Source of the DNA: Castor canadensis | Lineage: Eukaryota > Chordata > Mammalia > Rodentia > Castoridae | Direction of reading: 5' to 3' | DNA length: 64,000 nt | Assembly (NCBI RefSeq): GCF_047511655.1 | Contig: NC_133386.1 | Span: 77,937,501-78,001,500 of the forward strand | Shown: positions 1 through 9,889 of the stretch, piece by piece | Position numbering within the stretch: position 1 is the stretch's first letter | Layout of the letters: the number at the start of each line of letters is the position of its first letter | The notes under the pieces: generated by a model | What the model saw: the letters and a program-made list of their open reading frames with translations, nothing else | Told to the model about the DNA's origin: nothing | Database searches by the model: none | Position numbers and translations under genes: made by a program

Positions 1-797
1 ATCAGCAGAAGTGAGTTTGCCAACCGGCAGTCTGAGGGAACAATCTCCATCAGAATCCCCTCTCTTCAAACACCAGCCACAAGTTTGGGAGTCCTCAGGG
101 CCACCCCCACTTCAGACCAGCAAATTTTAGGTTTTCCACGACCACCCTCAGATTAGACAATTCCCTAGAATGACTAAATTCAAGATTATGATTTTAGTGC
201 AGTGAAAGGAAGCAAATTAGATGCAGCTAAAAGAAGAGATAATATGGTGGCAACTAGAAGAGTTCTGGATATGTAGTTTCTTTGTCCTCAGAGATATGTT
301 CTCCTCCTGGCAATGAACACACAGTGTTGCCAATTCAGAACACTCTCTCAAGCTTCAGGGTCCAGACTTCATTACAAAGGAATGGTTGGCTAAATTATTA
401 CTCATGGGTTCATCTCAGTCTCTAACCCTCACCCTTCCTAGAAATCAGGCTGGTATTATGTGGTCCACAGACCCAAACATCTAATAGCTAGGTGGTCTTT
501 CTGGCATGGCCAACCTCCACTGTGAGTCATCTTGTTAGCATGAACTGTGGAAGGGCCCCTATGAGTCACCTTGTTAGAATAAACCACCAGGTAAATTCCA
601 GTAGCACTCCTGCCAGGAAATTACAAGTCTTTAGAAGTCGCCTTCTAGAATCCAGGACAAAGGAAAATTCTTTCTTTAGGTGATGCCAAATACCTCCATT
701 TACAAAGATGCCAAAATATATGCAAAGTGCATATATTTATAGTGTTTTGCTGCTAAGACTGCTGGTTAAACTGATAAGGTACCCTTTCTTGATTTCT

Positions 798-1004
798 TTT
801 TCTTTCTTTTTTTTTTTTTTTCCAGAACAGGAGTTTGAACTCAGGGCCTACACCTTGAGCCACTCCACCAGCCCTTTTTTGTGAAGGCTTTTTTCAAGAT
901 AGGGTCTCGCAAGCTGTTTTCCCAGGCTGGTTTCAAACCGCTATCCTCCTAATCTCTGCCTCCTGAGTAGCCAGGATTACAGGCACGAGCCACCAGTGCC
1001 TGGC
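798..1004 (-). repeat. Composite SINE (B1-like + ID-like), minus strand
   Basis: On the - strand the element runs from a B1-like part (ctcgtgcctgtaatcctgg) into an ID-like part (gggctggtggagtggctc) and ends in an A tail, seen as a T run at 810-822. It is flanked by an 11-bp direct repeat, tcttgatttct, at 787-797 and 1005-1015. This supports target-primed insertion into the SNAP91 intron. Confidence 0.85.
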
Positions 1005-1799
1005 TCTTGATTTCTATCTACCTAGCAAGGTAGAGAGGTGTATGTGAAGCCAAAGAGTTTTTACCATCATTAGAAATTGACTGGAGCAGGGTAAGAACAC
1101 GAGATTATAACTTGAGTAGCAGCATGCTAAACAAACTGAGCCAAATAGTTCAAATAGCGCGTAATGACATCAGTAAACGGTTTCAATCCTGTCACATATT
1201 TAACTAACCAAATGGATATTTATATCATCTTATCCATAGGATACTTACTCTGAACTCTTGAGGAGATCTGAATCTCATTTGTTTCCTTGATCCATCTCTA
1301 AATCCATATTCCACCTATTCCCAAAATTTGCTTTCAACCTCTTACTTAAACCCCTCTAAAGCCACAATGACCAGTAGAACAAATGGTGGGCATTGAAAAA
1401 GTCAGCTAGGGTTATGGCCCTAAACTTCTGAACCATAATCAGTGTTCTGGCTTCAGAAAAGATGTTTTTAGCCTGCCTGGAAATGAATGGATCCTCCCTA
1501 GCATTGCTTTTAGGGAGATGAGGAAGGTTTTGGACATGTTGGTTGGGGTAAATTGAGCCTATGCATACTTAAATTATAAGGTAGATTTTAGAATGTTTCC
1601 TTGATATTGAATAGACTGTGACTATTTACCATATTTTTTGGCAAGGAAGAAAGGATGTTTCTATTTTAATAAACTTAGAATAATGTTACTGAGATTTTTT
1701 TTAACCCTTATTATATTTGGTGTGCTGGAAACTTTAGAAATAAAAAGATTTTGTGGTTGATGCACTTTATATATGTATATGTAGACTATTGAAACCTGT

Positions 1800-1965
1800 C
1801 AAAATCATTTTAAGTAGGGGGAAAAGGGATAAGGGAGAAGAAAGTGGTGATGAACCTAACTAAGGTACATCGTGAGCATATATGGAAATGTCACAATGAA
1901 CCCCCCCATACAACTATTGTATGCTAATATAAATGTTAACAGTATACACAAAATAAAGAACAATG
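1800..1965 (+). repeat. Old L1-like 3' end fragment
   Basis: The purine-rich stretch gggataagggagaagaaagtgg is followed by atgtcacaatgaaccccc and by tatgctaatataaatg. The same order of words occurs at 59100-59260 and 59400-59560, so this is one repeat family. I read it as the degraded 3' end of an older L1; the class is inferred. Confidence 0.4.
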
Positions 1966-3411
1966 TTTTTCAAAAAAGAAATAATATGATTTTATTATTT
2001 AAGATTAAATTTTCATGCATGATACTAGTTTTAGAATTAATTGTTACTATTTAGAGTGTAAAAATGAAAAACATGATATGATTAAAAAATACCTTCTTAT
2101 AATAATACAATTTATAAGAATATATTTATATAATTTTTAGATTATATTTCTTACATCAAAGTAGAAGCATATTTATTTATCCTAGATTATTTATCCTAGA
2201 GTATAAAATAAACTTGAGCTTGTAGCTTCAGAATCCAAAACAGATTTTTATTACTAATGACTGGGCTTTTCCAATATTCTTTAATTGGTTAACATCATAA
2301 TATTGTCATCTCACCTAATTATTAATTATGGACCAATCATTGAGTTTCTCCCAAGCGGTTTCAAGCTTTATTTTTCCTGACATTTTTATGAAGCAGTGTC
2401 TCAGTTTTGAAATGGAAATTTGATTGATACAGTCAGCAGGTTTGGACATAAGAACATCTCTCAAAATCCTTATTTGTGGAGCTCTGCTTACTGAACGAAT
2501 AGAAACACACACCCCCTACCCCATAGTCCCAGATTTCTGAGATTTCCATTTTATGAGCATAGGAGATTAAGCAAGGATAGATGTCAACTATTGCTCTAAG
2601 CAGACTACATGAGATCTGGTAAAGGCCTTAACCCCAACATTCCTGCAGAAGCCTGCTCCCAGAACTTATTTCTGTCACAGGAGATAATTTAGATATTGGG
2701 TTAACAGACGCCAGGTAAGTTAACCTTTGTTCCTTTTGCTGCAAGTCTGCTACTGTATTCTCACGGTATGTAGCCTCTGGGAGAGCTGGATAGGTGGGAT
2801 TATACCTTCATTAAATTTATGACTAGAAAGCTATTTTCTCATCTAAAGCAATGTCTCAAAAGTAGGTTTTTATTTGAAATAACTTATATGAAATGCTAGC
2901 ATATTTATCTAATAATTTTAAGTAATTTCTCAAGTGGCTTCTGCCAACTTTCAACTTTCTCATCAAATTTTCACTCTCGCTGTAAGAAAAGCCATTTAAA
3001 TTCCTTTATTAGTTTAGTGGTACTAATAACTCAAGCTAAAAGTGCTTTTATATAGAAAAATAATTGCTTTTTGTTTGTGTGTTTTACTATGTGTTCATAA
3101 TATCTTTATGTGACTGGTTTCTCACATTCCCTAACTCACATCTATTTTATTCTACCACAGTGCCCAAATTTTACTTTGGCTAAGTCTGATGTCAAAGAAT
3201 TTCAAGAAAGCCAAATGTCATTTGAAGTGTTTTTTATCACTCCAAAATTAAACATAATATCGTGACTAAATAGAACAAAGTAGTTTTTTAACTTTTAGCC
3301 ATCTATTCTTCTGCATGTTTGTTTTCTGTGGTATATGCTCTGCCTAATGCTTATCTATCTCTCTGTTTGCTTTCAATTTCTGTTCTTTGGGGCTGGCTTT
3401 TTCCCCATTAG

Positions 3412-3504
3412 CTTTCTCCAAGCCCTACACCTGCCACTCAGAGTCCCAAGAAACCTCCAGCAAAGGACCCATTAGCGGATCTTAACATCAAGGATTTCTT
3501 GTAA
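3412..3504 (+). CDS. SNAP91: SNAP91 (AP180), last 30 codons (partial)
   Basis: This is the C-terminal coding piece of synaptosomal-associated protein 91 (AP180), the neuronal clathrin assembly protein that binds phosphoinositides, AP-2 and clathrin during synaptic vesicle recycling. Reading begins directly after an acceptor (ttttccccattag, AG at 3410-3411) in phase 0 and gives 30 residues ending in KDPLADLNIKDFL and TAA (3502-3504). I recognise that tail as the AP180 C-terminus; it is rich in Pro, Ser and Lys, as in the family. The exon continues 10 nt past the stop to a donor (aatttaag|gtatct, exon end 3514). The ANTH domain and the clathrin/AP-2 binding repeats are encoded left of the window. 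Position and orientation relative to PRSS35 agree with the human locus. The frame is open throughout. Confidence 0.9.
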   Translation, partial: LSPSPTPATQSPKKPPAKDPLADLNIKDFL

Positions 3505-4049
3505 ACAATTTAAGGTATCTAATATTGAGCTTTTCCTGTGGGCTTGTAAGAATGAGCTATGAAATGCTTAGTTATTCCAGATATGATATTTGTTATTTCT
3601 TTGTCTTAATATATATATAATAATTTGAATATTTATATTCAAAATATATTTTTTTAAACTATCATTATTAATGAACTTACTTAATAAAACTAGGAGGATG
3701 AGAACACTAAGTTGTTCTTTCCCTGAAAAGCACAAAGACTATAGTGATAAAAAGTTGCTCAAGCTACCTGGCAAATTGAGAGATTGCTGCTTTATTCCAA
3801 GATGACTGAAATTTGTAGAAAGCTAGCATTTATAATACTGCATTTAGAAATCATCTAAGAATATATTTAGCTACATCATCATATTTTTATTTTGTTTATC
3901 CTTATTAAGTAAAGCTTCGATTATTACCCTTTGCACTTCTTTTATGAAGCAGAATTTTCAGTGTCTACCAGTCTAATTTTAAATTTCATTTAATTTATGA
4001 AATGACTTGCAGTGAACTTATTGAGGGAAACTAAGGAGAAGATTATTTA

Positions 4050-4330
4050 CTGATAACCCCAGCACCTAATACAGTGGGCAGGTTCTTAGCAAATATTTGC
4101 TCAGTAATTCTACTTTTTATTTGCAAGTGTTTTTCCTATCCACTTCCCAGTCATTAACTCTTTTATCTACTCAGTAGTAGCTTAAACTAGTCATATTTTT
4201 TACTCCATTTTATAGCCAAAAATCTGATGCTTGGGCATTAAGTGATTTGTCCAGGGTTTTTCAAGAATCATAATAAGAATGTGTGAGCTTTTTGGACCAC
4301 TGTCCAGTTGTTAATTTGATCATACATCTG
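4050..4330 (-). repeat. MIR-like ancient SINE remnant
   Basis: The words agcacctaatacagtgggcagg, tactccattttatagcc and aagtgatttgtccaggg resemble degraded MIR segments. By-eye call only; the strand is uncertain. Confidence 0.35.
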
Positions 4331-4589
4331 TTGCCTAAATTTATTAAAAACATTCTCTAATATCTCCTGAGATTTTTGTGAAATCCTACTTTATAATTAT
4401 TTTTCATATAAAAAATTATTAACATACTATTTTAAGTCCTTGGTACCTCAGTCAAGCAATCTGTCCTGTGCCTCACTTTTCTAATCTACTTTGGATTGGG
4501 CCAATGTATATAGCCTCAAGTAAGGCAATGAGCACTCATTTCTTAGCAATAAAGTTTCAAGAATGACCAAAGAACCTGCATAGAGCAGC

Positions 4590-4870
4590 CTTTTATCTAC
4601 CTCATATTTAGTAAATATTGTTCTCATCACATTGGGGACTAGGATAAGTACTAGAGACAGAGAGGCATGAGATAGTCCCTGCCCTTGGGTGTTCACAATC
4701 CAGAGAGATGACACAAAGACATTTTTGAGAAAGAGGTGTCATCATGGCTAAGCTGTGACCCCAGGAAAGGTTCTCTGAGAGAAAAGACTGGTAAAGTGGA
4801 AAATAGTGTGAAGGCAGGCACTGGGTCACCAGGGATCTCCCTTCTCCCCTATTCTGACACTTGTTCAACT
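4590..4870 (+). repeat. L2/MIR-like ancient repeat
   Basis: The text includes tgagatagtccctgcccttgg, ttcacaatccagagag and ggttctctgagag, which is the style of L2-type repeats (segments on stock and shipment-like 'ccctgcccttgaggagct' words). Low-confidence class; no coding content. Confidence 0.3.
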
Positions 4871-5291
4871 GTTTAGTAAGTAGCACATTGAATGTCATAA
4901 TGGAATAGAAGCAAAATATAATGGCAGCCACTACCATTCCACCTTTTTCTTTTCCACTGCCCATTTTTAAAAATTTAGCTGCTCTTATTTGATACTGAGT
5001 GTCCTATGACTGAGATTGCAATAAGTATGTAAATTTTAAAAGTTTTTTGTGATAATTTTTGCATAAAATGAAGTTATACTTACAAAGTTTTTATTAAGTT
5101 TCCTGACTGACATTTTAAGCTTGTTTTAAGAAGTTGTGAAAAGGATATAAATGTGAATTTATTAATGTAGAAACCTTTTGTATAAAAGTATTTTGTAGTA
5201 ACTGTGAAAGAGTACTGCAAGGGAAGTAAAATGTTTAAGAACTATGTAATAATATATTTTCTAATTCAAGTACTTTTTTTTTCCTTTACAG

Positions 5292-6685
5292 CTGCAATTT
5301 TTGTGACTGGATAGGAAAAATAAAAAGAGTTTGGAAACTTCAAATAAAATTGATGCTCAGAGTTTCAAAGTGAGCCACCAGTACCAAACCCAATGCTTAC
5401 TCATAACTTCTCTTCCAAAATGTGTAGCACAGCTGTGAAAGTGAACATTAGGAATGTGTACTATCTTACCTGTTATCCCTACTCTCAAAATTGTAGTGTA
5501 TTTGCGTCATTTGTGTGTTGTATGATGTAAAAATGAATGGATGTTTCCAATGCTGTTCGTGCTTTTCTGGACCTTGCCCACGGACGGATGACACAGCTGT
5601 TGTGTGGTGAGCCATTTGGAAAGATGTGTCTGTGTTTTTGAAGGTTTCAGTGTGTATATAACTTTTGGACAAGCCCTAAACTCTCCCCATAAATTCTCTT
5701 TTCTTCTGAATCTCTGTTACAAGTGTAATGTGGTAATATCTGATAGTAAGGAAAACACTCTTAAATATACAAAACTTTTTTTGGTGTGGAGTACATTTTT
5801 CCAATCACAGAAACTTCAACTGTTGTGAGAAATGTTTATTTTTGTGGCACTGTATATGTTAAGAAATTTTATTTTAAAAAAATATAAAGGTTAACGTCCA
5901 TAATAAATACTTCTCCTTGAAGCTACCTTATCAAGAATGAAAAATCATATTGGAAGAATTCCATATTTATCACTGCTATATTAAGATATATATTTTAATT
6001 ATATTTGACAGGTTTTGCACCTAAATTGACCTATTTATTCATTCTTGATTAAGTGCACTGAAAAATATAGAGTCCGTTCTATCATGTCTGTGAAAATGCA
6101 ATTAGAGATGTGCTATTTAAGTGATAATATGAAAGAAAATCTGTAATTTAAAGATTACTGCAAATATTTTTACTTCACTGTGGGTTTTATGTACATCTGT
6201 TCATCTGGTATTTCTTTGTGTGTTCTATAGACTAATGTTTTTCCATCCTTCAATTGAGCTCAAAGTGGGTTTCATTGTACCATTGTGGTTAGGCTTTAAA
6301 CTATTTCAGAGACTTGTATCCTTTACTGTACATACTGTATTCTTTAATTTTTAATTTGTTGTCATACTGTCTGTGCTGATGGCTTGGCTTAAGATTTTGA
6401 TGTATAAATGAGGTCACTGTTGATCAGTGTTGCTAGTGGCTTGGCAGCTCTTTGTAAAAGCATATTGGGTTGGAAAGGCATTTGCCTGTTTTTCAAATTA
6501 CTTAATAGATGTATTGTACCATTAAAAAGTGGTTGTATCTGAATTTACTGTGGGGATAACATACACTGTAATGGGAAAAATTACCTAAAACCAATTTCAA
6601 AAATGGCTTTTCTTTGTTTTTTGGTTTAAAAATCCAGTGCATGTACGCCCTCTGAGATGCAATAAACACCTTGAGCAAAGAAAAT
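5292..6685 (+). other. SNAP91: SNAP91 terminal 3'UTR exon
   Basis: After the acceptor at 5291 the sequence is non-coding and AT-rich, and runs to a canonical AATAAA at 6661-6666. Cleavage would fall near 6680-6690. The stop codon lies in the preceding exon only 10 nt before the junction, so the arrangement should not trigger nonsense-mediated decay under the usual 50-55 nt rule. Other AATAAA words (5902-5907, and beyond the end near 6847) could give alternative ends. The extent is inferred from splice and polyA signals, not from transcripts. Confidence 0.65.
6661..6666 (+). terminator. SNAP91: Polyadenylation signal, SNAP91
   Basis: Canonical AATAAA in gatgcaataaacacc, about 1.37 kb into the 3'UTR exon. 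It is the likeliest main 3' end, but this was chosen by position alone. Confidence 0.5.
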
Positions 6686-6689
6686 GCAA

Positions 6690-7160
6690 ACTTAAACTTT
6701 CTCTCTGATTACTTTTAAGGGAAAAGGCCTATGTCAAATGACAAAATTTGATAATTTCAAATTTCTCATATGCAAAATACTGAAAAATTTTAAATATTCA
6801 AGGTAAGAAATGCTGTTCGTGCATATATAGTTTTGATTATTTTACAATAAACTTTAAAGAAGAGGAAAAAAGCTATTTTAATGAGCTGTCATTAAACTTG
6901 AGACTCCATGAAGCTGCCAAATAAATTGAAGGTTCATGTTCCAAAATATATGTTTATTTTAAGTGAACTTTTAAAATACGCAGTTAAAGTCTTGTAATAC
7001 TTTTGCAAGAATTCTCCATAGAAGTTGAAGAGTAATATGACTAGGTTCTAGTTTACACACACACTTGCCTACATGTATCATTCTCACACAAAATCTAGAT
7101 TAGCCTATTTTAATTAAATTGGGTGACTACGCCTACAACTAGATAGCTCTAACATCTCAA
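6690..7160. other. Intergenic, AT-rich
   Basis: Sequence just beyond the SNAP91 polyA signal. Extra AATAAA words near 6847 and 6921 could serve as downstream polyA sites. No gene or clear repeat seen. Confidence 0.4.
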
Positions 7161-7164
7161 AAAG

Positions 7165-7235
7165 TACTCTTGGGTTGGAGGCATGCCTAACAAGCACAAA
7201 ACTCTGAGTTCGAACCTCAGTACCATCACCAAAAA
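7165..7235 (+). repeat. ID-like SINE fragment
   Basis: The tRNA-type end gcatgcctaacaagcacaaa / gagttcgaacctcagtacc is followed by an A-rich tail. It matches the right part of the composite SINEs elsewhere in the window and lacks the 5' part. Confidence 0.6.
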
Positions 7236-7261
7236 TAAAACAATCTGCTGTCAGTCCTTTA

Positions 7262-7605
7262 ATGGCTGGTCTCAATGGCTCATGCCCACCATCCCAAGCT
7301 ATTTGGGAAGGTTAGATCAGGAAGATGTGACTTCCAGGCCAGCCTGGGTAAGAAAGTTCATGAAACTCCCAAACTCAACAGAAAAAAGCTGGGCATAGTG
7401 GTGCGCATCCATCATCCTAGCAATGACAGGAAGCATAAAATCGGAGGATCTTTGTCTAGGACAGCCTGGGTTAAAAGTGAGACCCTATCTCAAAAACAGG
7501 TAGAGCAAAAAGAACGACAGGCATGGCTCAAGTGGTATAGCACCTACCTTGCAAGCATGAAGCCCTAAGTTCAAATCTCAATACCACCAAAAAATAAAAA
7601 AAGAA
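7262..7605 (+). repeat. Three-part composite SINE
   Basis: Two B1-like units in tandem (ggctcatgcccaccatccc, then gggcatagtggtgcgcatcc) precede an ID-like unit (gcatggctcaagtggtatagc) and a tail of aaaaaataaaaaaag. The same three-part plan recurs at 8636-8948, 22704-23027 and 61662-61982. Confidence 0.75.
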
Positions 7606-7609
7606 AGAA

Positions 7610-8630
7610 AGCCAGTTTGCCCTTAGTTACCTAGGATTTATATCTTGAGAACTAACTTTCAGAAAACAGTATCTGATTATGTAATGTGATTCTTATAGAT
7701 TACATTTTAACTACATTATTTTGTGGTCATATTGTAAGAAAAATGTTTTAGGTTGTAAATTTTAAGATTAATATTACCTTGTAATAAGCTTTCTTTTCTT
7801 CATTGGTATAAATTCTGAAAAGCAAAGCTGTGAGAGCATTATTTTTAATAACTGTGAGAATACTAAAGGATAGGTAAGAAAAATGTATTAAAATCATCCA
7901 CAAGAGTAATATTCCTTAATAAAGTACAACTATCTGGAGTAATACGTGCATTTTAAAATTTGATAAATGTAAGGATCTGTTCCACATATAAATGCATCTC
8001 ACCTTCTAAGAGAGCCAGGATGGGTGCACCAACCCACTGGGAAATGGTATCTGGGTGGGCTGCATTCAGCACAGCAGTTAAACTCATTTCCTGCAGACTC
8101 CTTCTTCCCAATATCTACTGACATGTTCTAAGAACATTAATGAATGATGCCAATGGGTAGTTTGGGATAATAACAGTTGAGTGTCTCTACTTGAGATCAA
8201 AAAGTTTAATAAGTAAAATTCATGTGGTGACAGTGATTTTTTTAATCAAGAAGAAAGATTTAGCGGTAAATTACATGGAGATGGAAAATGTGATTGAAGA
8301 TAAAAATATCCAGAGTGAACATAACAGTGTGGTGCCAGCTGCAGCCTTCAGAGCTGGAGGAGGGAGATAATTCTCAGCAAAAGTCTCTGGCTGTAAGAAA
8401 CTAGCATGGAGCAGCACTCAGGCCTGCAGATAGCAGCCCTACAAAGGAGCAGGGCCTCAAAGAGTCACCTCGTTGGATGGGGAGACAATTATCTCTTAAT
8501 GATCCTTTTCTCTGTTAAAGCAATTTTTAATACTAGCTTCATCTCCAGATGTCCAACATCCTTGGTTCATCTCTTCTTTCAGTGTAGGGAACATCTTTAA
8601 GGTAAGTTAGCTAATTTTATCATTTGTAAT
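7610..8630. other. Intergenic, no gene seen
   Basis: AT-rich single-copy-looking DNA. A short open frame at 8406-8600 (64 codons) has no recognisable features. Confidence 0.4.
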
Positions 8631-8635
8631 TCATT

Positions 8636-8948
8636 TATTTATTTTTGCTGTACTGGAGTTTGAACCAGGACTTTGTGCTCACTAGGCAGGCCCTCTGCCA
8701 CTTGAGCCATGAACCATGCTTTTAGCCCTTTTTGCTCTGCTTATTTTTGAGATAGAGACTTGCTTGGCCCATGATCCTCCTATTTAAACTTACTACCATT
8801 GCTGAGATTGCAGGTACGTCATCATGACCAGTTTTTCTGTTGAGATGGAGTCTCGGGAGTTTTTTTCCCAGGCTAGCCTGGAACCACACTACACCAGATC
8901 TCAACCTTCCACATAGCTGAGATGCAAGACATGCACCACTGTGCCTCA
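8636..8948 (-). repeat. Three-part composite SINE, minus strand
   Basis: Read on the - strand: B1-like, B1-like, then ID-like with ggctcaagtggcagagggc, followed by an A-rich tail (atttatttattttt on +). It is diverged and probably older than the copy at 798-1004. Confidence 0.7.
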
Positions 8949-9667
8949 GTTTGTAAATGTATTTTTATAACTTAAACAAGAAGTTAAATCTTAGGGTCTG
9001 AAAAGCAATATAAATAAGTCTCAAGGAAAATTGAAGGTTTTTTTTTTTTTAATATTTCATGTATTTAAAATGATGTGCAATTTGGATCAAGTGGATTTTG
9101 ACAGTATTGAAAAACAGGAGATGGAATTATGGTCATATGTAAAATATTTCAGGACCAGTTTAGGACCAAAATTGAGGATCAAATAAATTCCCTCCTTTCT
9201 CTCAAGAAAAAAAAAAAAATCAAGTCTTCAAAACTAAGTTGAAAGAAGAATTTCATTGAAAGCAGAAAAAAAGTACTGTTGCTATTTGTCAGAATAAAAT
9301 GTAGTTGTGACTTACTGGTTATGTGTTCATTGATGAGTTAGTTCACTAGAAGCACATTTTTACTTAACTTTTTTGTCATTGCTTTCTTTATGTATGACGT
9401 TATCAATCTTATACTAAATATTCTATACATACATACATGTCTGTGAGTGAACTCATTATCTTTTTCCTCAAACCTGGTTTTCCTTTCTTGATTAGTGGTC
9501 TATCTGCCTAGTCTGCCAAGATGAAAATTTGGGGACATGTCACCCTCAACTTGTCTCATGCATTTAATGGTCATGAAACTTACTAAACATGCAGCTTTCT
9601 AAATGTTCCACAAGTTGTCCTCTCCTGCCATTCTCACTGCCATTTCCTTAACATAGCAACTCCATCA

Positions 9668-9883
9668 GCCTCTTTTTTTGCAGTACTGGGGTTTGAATCA
9701 GAGCCTCACTCATGCTAAGCAGGCCCTCTACCACTTGAGCCACTCCACCATCCCTTTTTTGTGTTGGGTATTTTTGAGATAGGGTCTTAGGTACTATTTT
9801 TCCCTGGGCTGGCTTGGAACCATGATCCTCCTGATCTCTACCTCCTGAGAAGCAAGGATTACAGGAGTGAACCACGGTCATCT
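9668..9883 (-). repeat. Composite SINE (B1-like + ID-like), minus strand
   Basis: The + strand shows a short T-rich start, cagtactggggtttgaatcag, gccactccaccatccc, gagatagggtctta and ggattacaggagtgaacc, the usual layout of the window's two-part SINE. Confidence 0.8.
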
Positions 9884-9889
9884 AATCCC

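Larger units (their letters stand above)
1..3411 (+). other. SNAP91: SNAP91 intron (3' part of the last coding-side intron)
   Basis: This AT-rich stretch lies upstream of the last SNAP91 coding exon. I found no other SNAP91 exon in it, so the preceding coding exon should lie left of the window. It contains a minus-strand composite SINE (798-1004) and an old L1-like 3' end (about 1800-1965). The intron ends in the acceptor tttttccccattag at 3411. I see no other gene in it. Confidence 0.7.
3515..5291 (+). other. SNAP91: SNAP91 intron within the 3'UTR
   Basis: The intron runs from donor gtatct (3515) to acceptor ttttttttcctttacag (ends 5291). It contains MIR/L2-like ancient repeat stretches (about 4050-4330 and 4590-4870) and otherwise AT-rich sequence. 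Longer open frames here (for example 4608-4964, minus) show no family resemblance. Confidence 0.65.

Noticed and set aside
2681-2714. Possible SNAP91 mini-exon between ttctgtcacag and cag|gtaagt
   Set aside because: Splice motifs look good, but 34 nt would shift the frame before the phase-0 last coding exon, and its only open reading is not AP180 sequence that I recognise.
4608-4964. 118-codon - strand frame in the SNAP91 3'UTR intron
   Set aside because: No signal, domain or splice context; overlaps an ancient repeat.
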